Below are positions 1 through 9,025 of a stretch of 64,000 nt of DNA, piece after piece. The position numbers and the translations under genes were made by a program. This DNA is from Actinomadura sp. WMMA1423 (GTDB lineage Bacteria > Actinomycetota > Actinomycetes > Streptosporangiales > Streptosporangiaceae), in contig NZ_CP041244.1 of the NCBI RefSeq assembly GCF_006547145.1, positions 310,001 through 374,000 on the forward strand, read 5' to 3'. A model generated the notes under the pieces. That model did not search any database, was not told where the DNA came from, and saw only the letters and a list, made by a program, of their open reading frames with translations. Position 1 is the stretch's first letter, and each line of letters begins with the position of its first letter.

Positions 1-257
1 TCGCCGGGATCGGGCTCGGCGCTGACGGCGCCCACCTCGCGGAGCCGGGCGACCGCCGCCGACACCGCGCTCTGCGGAAGGCCGGTGCGGGCGGCGATCT
101 CCCCGACGGCGCTTCCGGGATGCGTGCGGACGTCGCTCACGACGATCAGGACGGTCCGGACGCTGGTGGAGTGCCGGCCGATGCCCTCGGTGGGCAGGGC
201 CTCCTCGCCGATCTTCATCAGGGTCCGCCCCAGCAGGAAAAGCTCGACTCCGTCCAT
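1..257 (-). CDS. MarR/winged-helix transcriptional regulator (C-terminus off window)
   Basis: Only the first 85 codons are present, from an ATG at 257; the gene runs off the left edge. The visible protein begins MDGVELFLLGRTLMKIGEE, and a winged-helix DNA-binding segment (EIAARTGLPQSAVSAAVARL) follows at about residues 54-73, as in MarR-type repressors. It is transcribed away from the alpha/beta hydrolase at 365, and the short gap between them holds three evenly spaced palindromes, the normal arrangement for a MarR-family repressor that controls itself and a divergent target. The ligand cannot be inferred. The family call rests on the helix-turn-helix and the context only. Confidence 0.72.
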   Translation of the reverse strand, partial: MDGVELFLLGRTLMKIGEEALPTEGIGRHSTSVRTVLIVVSDVRTHPGSAVGEIAARTGLPQSAVSAAVARLREVGAVSAEPDPG

Positions 258-269
258 GCCGCCAACTTA

Positions 270-310
270 CATCAGTTCTGATGCATCAAGCTTGATGTAT
301 CAAACTTGAT
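270..310. promoter_or_regulatory. Three tandem palindromic operator half-turn repeats
   Basis: Three related palindromes sit head to tail: ATCAGTTCTGAT (271-282), ATCAAGCTTGAT (285-296, within the perfect CATCAAGCTTGATG at 284-297) and ATCAAACTTGAT (299-310). Their centres are exactly 14 bp apart. They lie between the divergent MarR gene and the hydrolase, so they are the likely binding array of the MarR regulator. The identity of the protein is inferred from position. Confidence 0.6.
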
Positions 311-364
311 GCTTTATGGTCGGTCCCGTACGACCGAACCGCCCCCTGACCGAGAGGACCTCCG

Positions 365-1213
365 ATGGCCACCACCACGCCCCGGCCCCTGGAGACGGGC
401 ATGCTCCGCACCGACGGCGCCCGGATCCACTACGAGGTGCGCGGCACCGGCCCGATGCTGCTGATCTCCCAGAGCGGCGAGGGGGACGCCGGGCGCAGCG
501 CGGACCTGGCCGACCGGCTCGTCGCCGACTACACCGTGGTGACCTACGACCGCCGAGGTCTGTCGCGCAGCGTCCTGGACGACCCGTCCCGGGGGGTGAG
601 CCTGACCGACCACGCCGACGACGTCCACCGCCTGCTGGCCGAACTGTCCGACGAACCGGTGCTCATGCTCGGGTGCAGCCTGGGCGCCTCGATCGGGTTC
701 CACGTGGCCGTCGACCACCCCGGCCGGATCGGCGTGCTCGTCGCCCATGAGCCCGTCACCCCGCGGCTGCTGCCCGGCGACCAGCGCGCCCGCCACGAGC
801 GGGAACTGGCGCATATCCAGGAGGTCCACCGCCGCGACGGCCTGGCCGCCACGTTCGGGCTGATCGCCGGCGTGCTGGGCATCGACCCCGCCGCCCCCGA
901 CGCCGAGCCCGGCGTCACCCGCCGGCCCATGACGCCCCAGCGGGAGCGCGACTTCGACTTCTTCGTCGAGCACGACTTCAGCGCGGTCATCGGCGACACC
1001 CTCGACGTCGCCGCGCTCGCCGGCGCCCCCACACGGATCGTCCCGGCCGTGGGGCGCACGACCCCGCGCACCGTCTTCGACAAGGAGTGCGCCTTCGCGC
1101 TGGCCGCCCTGCTCGGCACCGAGCCGCGCGAGTTCCCCGGCGGCCACAACGGCAACACCACCCACCCACGCGCCTACTCCGAGGCCCTGCGTGCCGCGCT
1201 CGACGGCACCTGA
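365..1213 (+). CDS. Alpha/beta hydrolase
   Basis: A 282-residue cytoplasmic alpha/beta-hydrolase-fold protein. The nucleophile elbow GCSLG is at residues 103-107 (Ser105), an oxyanion-side region lies near the N-terminal SQSGEGD, and the catalytic His is probably His261 in GGHNG. The ATG at 365 follows a GAGAGGA ribosome-binding site. It is divergent from a MarR regulator whose operators lie between them, so it is probably induced by a small lipophilic or aromatic compound that it then hydrolyses. The substrate cannot be told from the sequence. Typical length for the family; nothing is missing. Confidence 0.85.
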   Translation: MATTTPRPLETGMLRTDGARIHYEVRGTGPMLLISQSGEGDAGRSADLADRLVADYTVVTYDRRGLSRSVLDDPSRGVSLTDHADDVHRLLAELSDEPVLMLGCSLGASIGFHVAVDHPGRIGVLVAHEPVTPRLLPGDQRARHERELAHIQEVHRRDGLAATFGLIAGVLGIDPAAPDAEPGVTRRPMTPQRERDFDFFVEHDFSAVIGDTLDVAALAGAPTRIVPAVGRTTPRTVFDKECAFALAALLGTEPREFPGGHNGNTTHPRAYSEALRAALDGT

Positions 1214-1222
1214 GCGCGGCGG

Positions 1223-1840
1223 TCAGGGGTCGGGCGCGGCCGTGAGGGCGCCCGCGCGGGCGGCAGCGCAGGCGGCCGCGGCGGCCCGGTCGGCGGCCCG
1301 CCCGTCGGCCGGCTCCCCGGTGATGAACAGCCGGTAGTACAGGGGCGCGACGGCGACCCGGACGACCTCGGCCGCGTCCGTTCCCTCGGGGACCTCGCCT
1401 CGCTCGACCGCCCTGCGCGCGATGACGGCGGCCTGCTCGTGGCGGCGGGCGAAGAACGAGTGCAGGGAGCGGGCGGCGTCGCCGCTCTGGGCGGGGGCCA
1501 GCACGAACGCGCGGGCGATCGGGCCCTCGACGGGATCGGCGAAGCCGTCCGCGACGAGCCGGGCGAGGGCCCGCAGGTCGTCCGCGAGCGACCCGGTGTC
1601 GGGGATCGGCCACGGCTCGGCGGCGGCGCGGTCGAGAGCGTCGGCGACGAGGCCGTCGGCGCTCCCCCAGCGCCGGTAGACGGTGGTCTTGTGCACGCCC
1701 GAGCGGGCCGCCACCCCTTCGACGGTGAGCCCCTGGTAGCCGCGATCGGACAGCTCGGCGAGCGTCGCCTCGCGGACGGCGTCGCGCACCCGCGCGGTGC
1801 GGCCTCCGGGGCGGACGGTGCCCGGTCCGGGGGCGGTCAC
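1223..1840 (-). CDS. TetR/AcrR family transcriptional regulator
   Basis: A 205-residue TetR-type repressor starting at GTG (1840). The N-terminal helix-turn-helix reads about residues 20-60, with the family pattern GVAARSGVHKTTVYRRW. The variable C-terminal ligand domain is alanine-rich and helical. It is divergent from the streptogramin-lyase-like gene and the drug exporter downstream of it, with a 22-bp inverted repeat between them. The parsimonious reading is a drug-responsive repressor of that cassette. The hydrolase stop at 1213 and this gene's stop at 1223 face each other with 9 bp between. Confidence 0.85.
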   Translation of the reverse strand: MTAPGPGTVRPGGRTARVRDAVREATLAELSDRGYQGLTVEGVAARSGVHKTTVYRRWGSADGLVADALDRAAAEPWPIPDTGSLADDLRALARLVADGFADPVEGPIARAFVLAPAQSGDAARSLHSFFARRHEQAAVIARRAVERGEVPEGTDAAEVVRVAVAPLYYRLFITGEPADGRAADRAAAAACAAARAGALTAAPDP

Positions 1841-1882
1841 CGCGCGGTCTCGAGGTCCCGGCCGGTCTCCATGACCCGATAG

Positions 1883-1904
1883 TAACGCAACTCTGGTTGC
1901 GTTA
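1883..1904. promoter_or_regulatory. Putative TetR operator
   Basis: Perfect inverted repeat TAACGCAAC-tctg-GTTGCGTTA, nine-base arms around a 4-base spacer, in the divergent intergenic region between the TetR gene and the lyase gene. Size and symmetry are typical of TetR-family operators. Assignment to the neighbouring TetR is by position. Confidence 0.65.
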
Positions 1905-1954
1905 ACTTCGTCCTCGGACGGAAACAGCAGTTGAGGGACGAGGGGGGACGATTC

Positions 1955-2845
1955 ATGGCAGAGGGTTCACACACCACGATCAAGCAGTTCACGGTGTCCG
2001 GCCCGGACGCGGGGCCGTACGGCGTGGCCGCGGGACCAGACGGCGCGCTGTGGTGCACGCTCGTCCACGAGGGCCGGATCGCCCGGATGACGCCGGACGG
2101 CGAGCTCACCGTGCACGGGCCCGTCCCCGCCGGACCGATGATCATCACGGCGGGCCCGGACGGCGCGCTGTGGTTCACCGCCTTCCACGGCCACGCGATC
2201 GGCCGCATCACCGCGGCGGGCGAGATCACGCGGTTCGCCCTGCCCGAGGGGTGGGGCCCGTGCGGGATCGCCGCCGGGCCCGACGGCGCGCTGTGGTTCA
2301 CCCGCATGCACGCCGGCGGCATCGGCCGGATCACCGTGGACGGCGAGATCAGCGCCTACCCGGTGCCGGGAGAGGGCACCATGCCCTCGATGATCACGGC
2401 GGGTCCGGACGAGGCCCTGTGGTTCACCCTCAACCAGGGCAACGCCATCGGGCGGATCGCGCCGGACGGGGACGTCGCCGTGCACCCGCTGCCCACCGAG
2501 GGCTCCGCGCCAGTCGGCATCACCTCGGGTCCGGACGGCGCGCTCTGGTTCACCGGCATCGGCACCGGGCACATCGGGCAGATCACCACCGACGGGAAGG
2601 TCACCGAGTTCCCGCTGCCCGACCGCGGCGCCCGCCCGCACGCCATCGTCGCCGGCCCCGGCGACGACCTCTGGTTCACCGAGTGGGGCACCGCCCACGT
2701 CGGCCGCATCAGCCCCGAGGGCCGCATCGACGAGCACCCGCTGCCGACAGCCGCATCCGAGCCGCACGGCATCGCGGTCGGCCCGGACGGCGCCCTGTGG
2801 GTGGCATTGGAGATCGGCGCGCTCGCTCGCGTCGCCGTCGCCTGA
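1955..2845 (+). CDS. vgb: Virginiamycin B lyase-like beta-propeller (streptogramin lyase)
   Basis: A 296-residue protein built almost entirely of about seven 40-42-residue repeats with the signature AGPDGALWFT, the blades of a Vgb-type beta-propeller. Vgb opens the depsipeptide ring of type B streptogramins by elimination, without hydrolysis. Candidate metal and catalytic residues occur in the last blades: His in RPHAI, Glu and His in WFTEWGTAHVG, and His in PHGI. I chose ATG 1955, with an AGGGGGG ribosome site, over an in-frame TTG at 1931. The gene is divergent from a TetR and 81 bp ahead of an exporter. Many actinomycete Vgb-like proteins have no proven activity, so substrate remains uncertain. 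Confidence 0.8.
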   Translation: MAEGSHTTIKQFTVSGPDAGPYGVAAGPDGALWCTLVHEGRIARMTPDGELTVHGPVPAGPMIITAGPDGALWFTAFHGHAIGRITAAGEITRFALPEGWGPCGIAAGPDGALWFTRMHAGGIGRITVDGEISAYPVPGEGTMPSMITAGPDEALWFTLNQGNAIGRIAPDGDVAVHPLPTEGSAPVGITSGPDGALWFTGIGTGHIGQITTDGKVTEFPLPDRGARPHAIVAGPGDDLWFTEWGTAHVGRISPEGRIDEHPLPTAASEPHGIAVGPDGALWVALEIGALARVAVA

Positions 2846-2926
2846 CCCGCCGCCCGTCCCCGCCGCGGGCCCGGCGGGACGGACGCTTCGAGCCGCGCCG
2901 AAACGTCCGGGCGCCACTGTGGCGCC

Positions 2927-4321
2927 ATGGATTCCACAACGCGCGCCACCGGGGTCCCCGCCGCCCGGGAGGCCGGCCCCGCGCCCCGGCGCGGGGCGAT
3001 GCTCGCGATCCTGTGCGCGGGGATGTTCCTGGTGCTGCTGGACGTGACGGTCGTCAACGTCGCGCTGCCCGGCATCGGCCGGGCCCTGGGCACCGGCCTG
3101 CCCGGCCTGCAAGGGGTCGTGGACGGGTACGCGGTCGCGATCGCCGGGCTGCTGCTCGGCGGCGGCGCCCTCGGCGACCGGATCGGGCACCGCAGGCTGA
3201 CGCTCACGGGGTTCGCGCTGTTCGGGCTGGCGTCGCTGGCCTGCGGCGCCGCGCCCGGCGCCGGACCGCTCATCGCGGCCCGCATCGCGCAGGGGGCTGG
3301 CGCCGCGCTCCTGCTGCCCGGCAGCCTCGCCCTGATCACCGCGTACCATCCGGGGCGCGCCGAGCAGGCGCGCGCCCTCGGGGTGTGGGCGGGCATCTCC
3401 TCCACGGCCCTGCCGGCCGGGCCGCTGCTGGGCGGGCTGCTGGTCGACACGGCCGGCTGGCGGTGGATCTTCCTGCTGAACGTGCCGATCACCGCGGCGG
3501 CGATCGCGGGCGTCCAGGCCCTGGTCCGCGAGCCCTCGCGGCCCCGGGCCGGCGCCCCGCTGGACCGCGCCGGGATGGTGCTCGCGCCGCTCACCCTGGG
3601 CGGCCTGGTCTGGACGGTCATCGCCGCGGGCCACGGCCACCGCGCAGGCGCCGCCGCCACCGCCGCCCTCACCCTGGCCGCCGGGACGGCGTTCGTCCTG
3701 GCCGAGCGGCGCGCGGCCGCGCCGATGGTCCCGGGCGCGCTGCTGCGGGCCCCGGCGTTCCTCGGCGCCGGCGGCATCGCGCTGATCATGAACCTGGTCA
3801 CCAACGGGGTGCTGTTCGTGGCGACGCTGCGGCTGCAGCAGGCCGGGGACCGCTCCGCGCTGCTGTCCGGGGCGATGCTGCTGCCGATGGCCGCGCCGCT
3901 GGCGGTCCTGGCGCCGGTGAGCGGGCGCCTCACCGCCCGGTTCGGAACGCGGGTGCCGCTCGCCGCGGGCGCCGCCGTCGCCGCGGCCGGGTCCCTGTCC
4001 CTGCTCACGGCCGGGCCCGGCGGCGGTTACGCGGCGCTGCTGCCGGCCCTGCTCGGCATCGGGATCGGGGACGGCCTGGTCGTCACCGCGGTGGTCGCCG
4101 CCGCGATGCGCGCCGTGCCCCCGGCGCACGCAGGGCTGGCCGGAGGGTTCAACAACACCGCCCGCCAGGTCGGGACGGCGCTCGGCGTCGCGGTGTACGG
4201 GGCGGTCGCGGGCCCGGCGCCGCAGCCCGCGTTCGCCTCCGGCCTGCACGTCCTGGCCTGGGCGAGCGCGGGCCTGTGGCTGGCCGCGCTGGCCCTCACC
4301 CGCGTCGTCCCGGCCCGCTGA
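2927..4321 (+). CDS. MFS drug transporter, DHA2 (EmrB/QacA) family
   Basis: A 464-residue integral membrane protein with about 14 hydrophobic segments, as in proton-driven drug exporters of the DHA2 branch. The TM1 motif LDVTVVNVALPGIG and the loop 2-3 motif GDRIGHRR are clear; a Gly/Pro-rich motif C region (GVWAGISSTALPAGPLLGG) is in TM5. It lies 81 bp after the Vgb-like gene in the same direction and is probably co-transcribed, pairing efflux with drug inactivation under the divergent TetR. The ATG at 2927 has only a weak ribosome site. Confidence 0.88.
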   Translation: MDSTTRATGVPAAREAGPAPRRGAMLAILCAGMFLVLLDVTVVNVALPGIGRALGTGLPGLQGVVDGYAVAIAGLLLGGGALGDRIGHRRLTLTGFALFGLASLACGAAPGAGPLIAARIAQGAGAALLLPGSLALITAYHPGRAEQARALGVWAGISSTALPAGPLLGGLLVDTAGWRWIFLLNVPITAAAIAGVQALVREPSRPRAGAPLDRAGMVLAPLTLGGLVWTVIAAGHGHRAGAAATAALTLAAGTAFVLAERRAAAPMVPGALLRAPAFLGAGGIALIMNLVTNGVLFVATLRLQQAGDRSALLSGAMLLPMAAPLAVLAPVSGRLTARFGTRVPLAAGAAVAAAGSLSLLTAGPGGGYAALLPALLGIGIGDGLVVTAVVAAAMRAVPPAHAGLAGGFNNTARQVGTALGVAVYGAVAGPAPQPAFASGLHVLAWASAGLWLAALALTRVVPAR

Positions 4322-4336
4322 CGGACCGAAAACCGG

Positions 4337-4373
4337 TTGGCGGGACCGGCCGCCCGGCCCTAGAACGGTGGGC
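4337..4373 (+). promoter_or_regulatory. Putative leaderless promoter of the RNA-repair pair
   Basis: TTGGCG (4337-4342) and TAGAAC (4361-4366) are separated by 18 bp. The -10 ends 7 nt before ATG 4374, so transcription would begin at or next to the start codon. No good ribosome site precedes the ATG, which agrees with leaderless translation. Not tested; the -35 is a weak match. Confidence 0.4.
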
Positions 4374-5145
<772 letters not shown>

Positions 5146-5159
<14 letters not shown>

Positions 5160-6270
5160 GGAGCTGTGTCCGGCGCCACCGAACTGGACGGTCCCGTGGG
5201 ACCGGATCCGGGACGCCTTCTCCTGGGTCCGCGACATGGCGGACGTCCCGCAGGACGCCGTCTACCACGGCGAAGGCGACGTCGAGACCCACACCCGGAT
5301 GGCGTGCGAGGCGCTGGCGTCACTTCCCGGATGGCGCGCCCGGCCGCCGGAGGAGCGAGTCCGCCTGTTCACGGCCGTGCTGATGCACGACATCGCCAAG
5401 CCGCACTGCACCGCCCTGGACGACGACGGCCGCATCACCGCGCGCGGCCACTCCCGCCGCGGTGACCTGATGGTGCGGGCCGTCCTGTGGGAGCTGGGCG
5501 CCCCGGTCGCCTGGCGCGAGCACGTCGCGGCGCTGATCCGCCACCACCAGGTGCCGTTCTGGGCGCTGGAGCGCCCCGACCTCCGGCAGATCGCGTTCCG
5601 CGTCAGCCTGCTGGCCCGCAACGACGACCTGGTGCTGCTCGCCTCCGCCGACATCCTCGGCCGCATCTGCCCCGACACCGACGAGCTGCTGGACAACGTC
5701 GCCCTCTACGGGGAGTACTGCGCCGAGCAGGACTGCCTGGACGGGCCGCGCGCGTTCCCCTCAGACCACGCGCGGTTCTGGTACTTCCGCAAGCCCGACC
5801 GCGATCCCGCCTACGCCGCCTACGACGACACGCGCTGCACCGTGACCGTCCTGTCCGGGCTGCCGGGCGCCGGCAAGGACCACTGGATCGCCGCCCACCG
5901 CCCGGGGACGCCCGTCGTCAGCCTCGACCGGCTGCGGGCCGAGATGGGCGTCGACCCGGCCGGCGACCAGCGCCCCGTGGCGGCCGCCGCTCACGAGCTG
6001 GCCCGGGAGCACCTGCGCGCCGGGCGGTCGTTCGTGTGGAACGCCACCAACGTGTCGCGGCAGCAGCGCGAGCTGTGCACCGGCCTCATCGCCGGGTACC
6101 GGGGGCGGGTGGAGGTCGTCGCGCTGGAGGCGCCGCCGCGGGTGCTGCGCGAGCGCAACCGGGCCCGCACCTCCCCCGTCCCGGACCCGGTCATCGACCG
6201 GCTCGTGCGCCGCTGGGAGACCCCCGATCCGACCGAGGCGCACCGCGTCGACTGGCTGACCACCGCGTGA
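5146..6270 (+). CDS. HD-domain phosphoesterase / polynucleotide 5'-kinase fusion (HD-Pnk-like)
   Basis: A 374-residue two-domain protein. The N-terminal half is an HD metal phosphohydrolase: His49 (ETHTRM), His81-Asp82 (LMHDIAK), His102 (GHSRRG), His133-His134 and a later Asp168. The C-terminal half is a P-loop kinase with GLPGAGK at 238-244, Asp261 in VSLDRLR, the polynucleotide-kinase-like NATNVSRQQR at 299-308, and an arginine-rich lid near 335-341. This architecture matches the HD-Pnk enzyme characterised from Runella slithyformis, which removes 2',3'-phosphates and phosphorylates 5'-OH ends. Translationally coupled to the ligase (14-bp overlap). Roles are inferred from domains, not shown here. 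Confidence 0.85.
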
Positions 6271-6402
6271 GCCGCTGACCGGAGGTCCGGACGGGCCGGA
6301 ACCCCGCCCGCCGACCGCGTGTCGTGGCGCGACCACGTTTAGCCCATGCGCACAGGGAACGCCCTTGCGCAGGGTTCGAAAACGTGGAGGGGGCCTGGAG
6401 GC

Positions 6403-6891
6403 ATGAGCATCGTGCGGCAGCAACACGACGGCGACGGCCAGGCCGGGACGACGGGCGCGCACCGGCACGACGCGGCGAGCGCACCGGAGTTCCGCGCCGA
6501 GCGCCACGAGGCGGGGACCGGCGAGCTGATCAGGCAGGCCACGCAGCAGGTGTCGGACCTGATGCGGGCCGAGATGCGGCTGGCGGTCGCCGAGCTCAAG
6601 GACAAGGGCCGGCACGCCGGCACCGGTGCCGGCCTGTTCGGCGGCGCCGCGCTGGTCGCGCTGTACGGCGTGGCCGTCCTGCTGGCGGCGGCGGTGGCCG
6701 CGATCGCGCTGGCGCTCCCGGTCTGGGCGGCCGCGCTGATCATCGGCGTGTTCCTGCTGGTGGTGGCGGGCGTCCTGGCACTGATGGGCCGGGCGCAGAC
6801 CCGGCGGGCCGCGCCGCCCAAGCCCGAGAAGGCCATGGACGAGGCCAAGCAGACCGTGTCCGAGCTGAAGGAGAGGGCGACGCACCGATGA
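6403..6891 (+). CDS. Phage-holin-superfamily (holin_3_6-like) membrane protein
   Basis: A 162-residue protein with a charged N-terminal tail of about 75 residues, two strongly hydrophobic segments (about 80-102 and 108-130, GAGLFGGAALVALYGVAVLL and the following one), and a basic/amphipathic C-terminus. This is the layout of the actinobacterial phage_holin_3_6 / DUF1469 family, chromosomal envelope proteins that carry a holin name but are not part of a phage. ATG 6403 is preceded by GGAGG-like bases. It overlaps the DUF3618 gene by 4 bp (ATGA), so the two are translated together. Function unknown; often near envelope-stress genes. Confidence 0.75.
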   Translation: MSIVRQQHDGDGQAGTTGAHRHDAASAPEFRAERHEAGTGELIRQATQQVSDLMRAEMRLAVAELKDKGRHAGTGAGLFGGAALVALYGVAVLLAAAVAAIALALPVWAAALIIGVFLLVVAGVLALMGRAQTRRAAPPKPEKAMDEAKQTVSELKERATHR

Positions 6892-7310
6892 CGATGCAGG
6901 GCAAGCACGGGGCCGCGGCCGGCACCGAGGAACTCCGTCAGGAGGTCGACCGGGCCCGGCACGATCTCGGAGACACGGTGGAGCAGCTCGCCGCCAAGGC
7001 CGACGTGAAGGCCATGGCGCGGGAGAAGGTCGGGCAGGCGCGCGAAAGGGCCCGCGACGCCGCGGCCACGGCGCGGAAGGTCGCGAGCTCGGACAAGACC
7101 AAGGCGAGGGCCCGCCTGGGCGCCGTGGTGGTCGCGTCCGCCGGCGGGCTCGCCCTGGGCGTGGTGTGGATGCGCCGCCGCCACGCGGCGCCGCAGACGC
7201 GGCATGGGCGCGGCCGCAAGGCCTCGCCGCCGGCCAGGACCCCGGTGCGGGTGCGAATGCGCACCGGGCAGAAGCGCGCCGTCATGGTGCACCGCACCGG
7301 CCGGTCCTGA
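6888..7310 (+). CDS. DUF3618 domain protein
   Basis: A 140-residue protein. The N-terminal 45 residues carry the DUF3618 pattern EELRQEVDRARHDLGDTVEQ followed by LAAKADVKAMAREKV, an amphipathic helix. One transmembrane segment follows at about residues 77-92 (VVVASAGGLALGVVWM), then a highly basic tail. It starts inside the stop codon of the holin-like gene and ends 20 bp before the YihY gene, so all three probably form one operon. DUF3618 has no known biochemical activity; a membrane-associated structural role is the usual guess. Confidence 0.78.
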   Translation: MTMQGKHGAAAGTEELRQEVDRARHDLGDTVEQLAAKADVKAMAREKVGQARERARDAAATARKVASSDKTKARARLGAVVVASAGGLALGVVWMRRRHAAPQTRHGRGRKASPPARTPVRVRMRTGQKRAVMVHRTGRS

Positions 7311-7330
7311 GCGGCGGGAAGAAGACCGAA

Positions 7331-8359
7331 ATGCGCAAACTCCCCGGCGCCCCCACCGACCTGCCCGCGCGGTCATGGTGGGAGACGCTCAAGCGCACCC
7401 TCAAGGAATTCCAGAAGGACAACCTGTCGGACTGGGCCGCCGCGCTCACCTACTACTCCATCCTGTCGATCTTCCCGGCGATCCTGGTGGTGGTGTCGCT
7501 GGTGGGCATGGCCGGCCAGTCGGCCACCGACAACCTGGTCAAGAGCGTCGGGAGCCTGGCGCCGGGCCCGGTCCGGGACCTGCTGGTCAGCTCGATTAGG
7601 CAGCTCGAGGGCGGCGCCGGCGGCGCCGGCTTCGTCGCCGTACTGAGCCTCGCGGCCGCCGTCTGGTCGGCGTCGGGCTACGTGGGGGCGTTCATGCGCG
7701 CCTCCAACGCCGTCTACGACGTTCCCGAGGGCCGTCCGTTCTGGAAGACCGTGCCGCTTCGCATCGCGGTGACGCTGCTGACGCTGGTGCTGCTGTCGGC
7801 CTCGGTGATCGCCGTGGTGGTCTCCGGGCCGCTGGCCCGCAAGGTCGGTGACACGCTCGGGCTCGGTTCCGAAGCGGTCACCGCCTGGGGCATCGCCAAG
7901 TGGCCGGTCCTGGTGCTGGTGGTCGGCTTCCTGTTCTCGCTGCTGTACTGGGCCTCCCCCAACGCCAAGCGCGGTTTCCGCTGGGTCACCCCGGGCAGCG
8001 CGCTCGCCATCCTGCTGTGGCTGGCGGCGTCCGGGCTCTTCGCGCTGTACGTCGCGAACTTCGCCTCGTACAACAAGACCTACGGCAGCCTCGCGGGGAT
8101 CATCATCTTCCTGGTGTGGCTGTGGATCACGAACCTGGCGATCCTGTTGGGCGCCGAACTGGACGCCGAACTCGAACGCAGCCGTGTGATCGCGGCCGGG
8201 CAGCCCCCCGAGGAGGAGCCGTACGTGGAGTTCCGCGACACCCGCGCCTTCGACGAGGACGAGCGCCGCGAGAACGGCGTCGAGGACGAGCACGACGGCA
8301 AGGACGGGAACGACGACGGGCACGAGGCGAAGGACGAGCACGGGGCGCACCGGCTTTAG
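7331..8359 (+). CDS. YihY/virulence factor BrkB family membrane protein
   Basis: A 342-residue inner-membrane protein with the YihY/UPF0761 signature DNLSDWAAALTYYSILSIFP at residues 37-56 and six predicted hydrophobic segments, the last near IIIFLVWLWITNLAILLGAELDAE-type residues 255-279. The acidic and histidine-rich C-terminal tail (about 300-342, many D, E, K and H) is hydrophilic and probably disordered. ATG 7331 follows a GGGAAGAAG ribosome site. Last gene of the holin-like/DUF3618 set. Despite the BrkB label, members are not RNases or proven virulence factors; the function is unresolved. Confidence 0.85.
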   Translation: MRKLPGAPTDLPARSWWETLKRTLKEFQKDNLSDWAAALTYYSILSIFPAILVVVSLVGMAGQSATDNLVKSVGSLAPGPVRDLLVSSIRQLEGGAGGAGFVAVLSLAAAVWSASGYVGAFMRASNAVYDVPEGRPFWKTVPLRIAVTLLTLVLLSASVIAVVVSGPLARKVGDTLGLGSEAVTAWGIAKWPVLVLVVGFLFSLLYWASPNAKRGFRWVTPGSALAILLWLAASGLFALYVANFASYNKTYGSLAGIIIFLVWLWITNLAILLGAELDAELERSRVIAAGQPPEEEPYVEFRDTRAFDEDERRENGVEDEHDGKDGNDDGHEAKDEHGAHRL

Positions 8360-8434
8360 CGGGCCGCGGGGCGGGGCGTGCTACCGGGGAATCACGGGTC
8401 GCACAGGACCGGACCGCCTGAATAGGATCATCGC

Positions 8435-9001
8435 ATGCTCCGTCCCGCCTATCCCATCGAGACCGAGCGGCTGGACCTGCGGCCGTTCCGCGAAGACGAC
8501 CTGGAGGGTCTGTACGCCTACCAGTCCCTGCCCGAGGTGGCGCGCTTCCTTTACTGGGAGCCCCGGTCCCTCGAGGAGTCCCGGTCGTTCCTGAGGCAGA
8601 AGATGAGCGCCTCCACCGTGGAGAAGGAGGGCGACTGGCTGGTCCTGGCGGTGGAGTGGCGCGAGACCGGTGACCTGATCGGCGAGGTCAACCTCCAGTG
8701 GCGCAGCCGGGAGCACCGGCAGGGCGAGATCGGCTACATCTTCAACCCCGCCTACCACGGCAAGGGGTTCGCCACCGAGGCCGCCGAGGTGGTGCTGCGG
8801 CTGGGCTTCGAGGGGCTGGACCTGCACCGCGTCTGCGGGCGGCTGGACGGGCGCAACGCCGCCTCCGCCCGCGTCCTGGAGCGTCTCGGGATGCGCCGCG
8901 AGGCGCACCTGGTGCAGAACGAGATCGTCAAGGGCGAGTGGAGCGACGAGGTCGTCTACGCGATGCTCCGCCACGAGTGGGACGCCCGCGCGAAGGCCTG
9001 A
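8435..9001 (+). CDS. GNAT family N-acetyltransferase (RimJ/RimL type)
   Basis: A 188-residue acetyltransferase of the acetyltransf_3 group. The fold is complete: ETERLDLRPFREDD at the N-terminus, GEIGYIFNPAYHGKGFATEA as the acetyl-CoA pyrophosphate loop (about residues 98-117), and the terminal RNAASARVLERLGMRREA motif. A TAGGAT box (8423-8428) ends 6 nt before the ATG, so the mRNA may be leaderless. RimJ-like enzymes acetylate ribosomal protein N-termini or small amines; the sequence does not show which. Stands alone between the YihY operon and a convergent WYL regulator. Confidence 0.85.
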   Translation: MLRPAYPIETERLDLRPFREDDLEGLYAYQSLPEVARFLYWEPRSLEESRSFLRQKMSASTVEKEGDWLVLAVEWRETGDLIGEVNLQWRSREHRQGEIGYIFNPAYHGKGFATEAAEVVLRLGFEGLDLHRVCGRLDGRNAASARVLERLGMRREAHLVQNEIVKGEWSDEVVYAMLRHEWDARAKA

Positions 9002-9025
9002 CCCTGTCCTGAGCGGGCTGCCACG

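Noticed and set aside
6403..6891. Prophage lysis gene (holin)
   Set aside because: The family name is misleading; no phage genes lie nearby and the gene is coupled to DUF3618 and YihY as in ordinary chromosomes.
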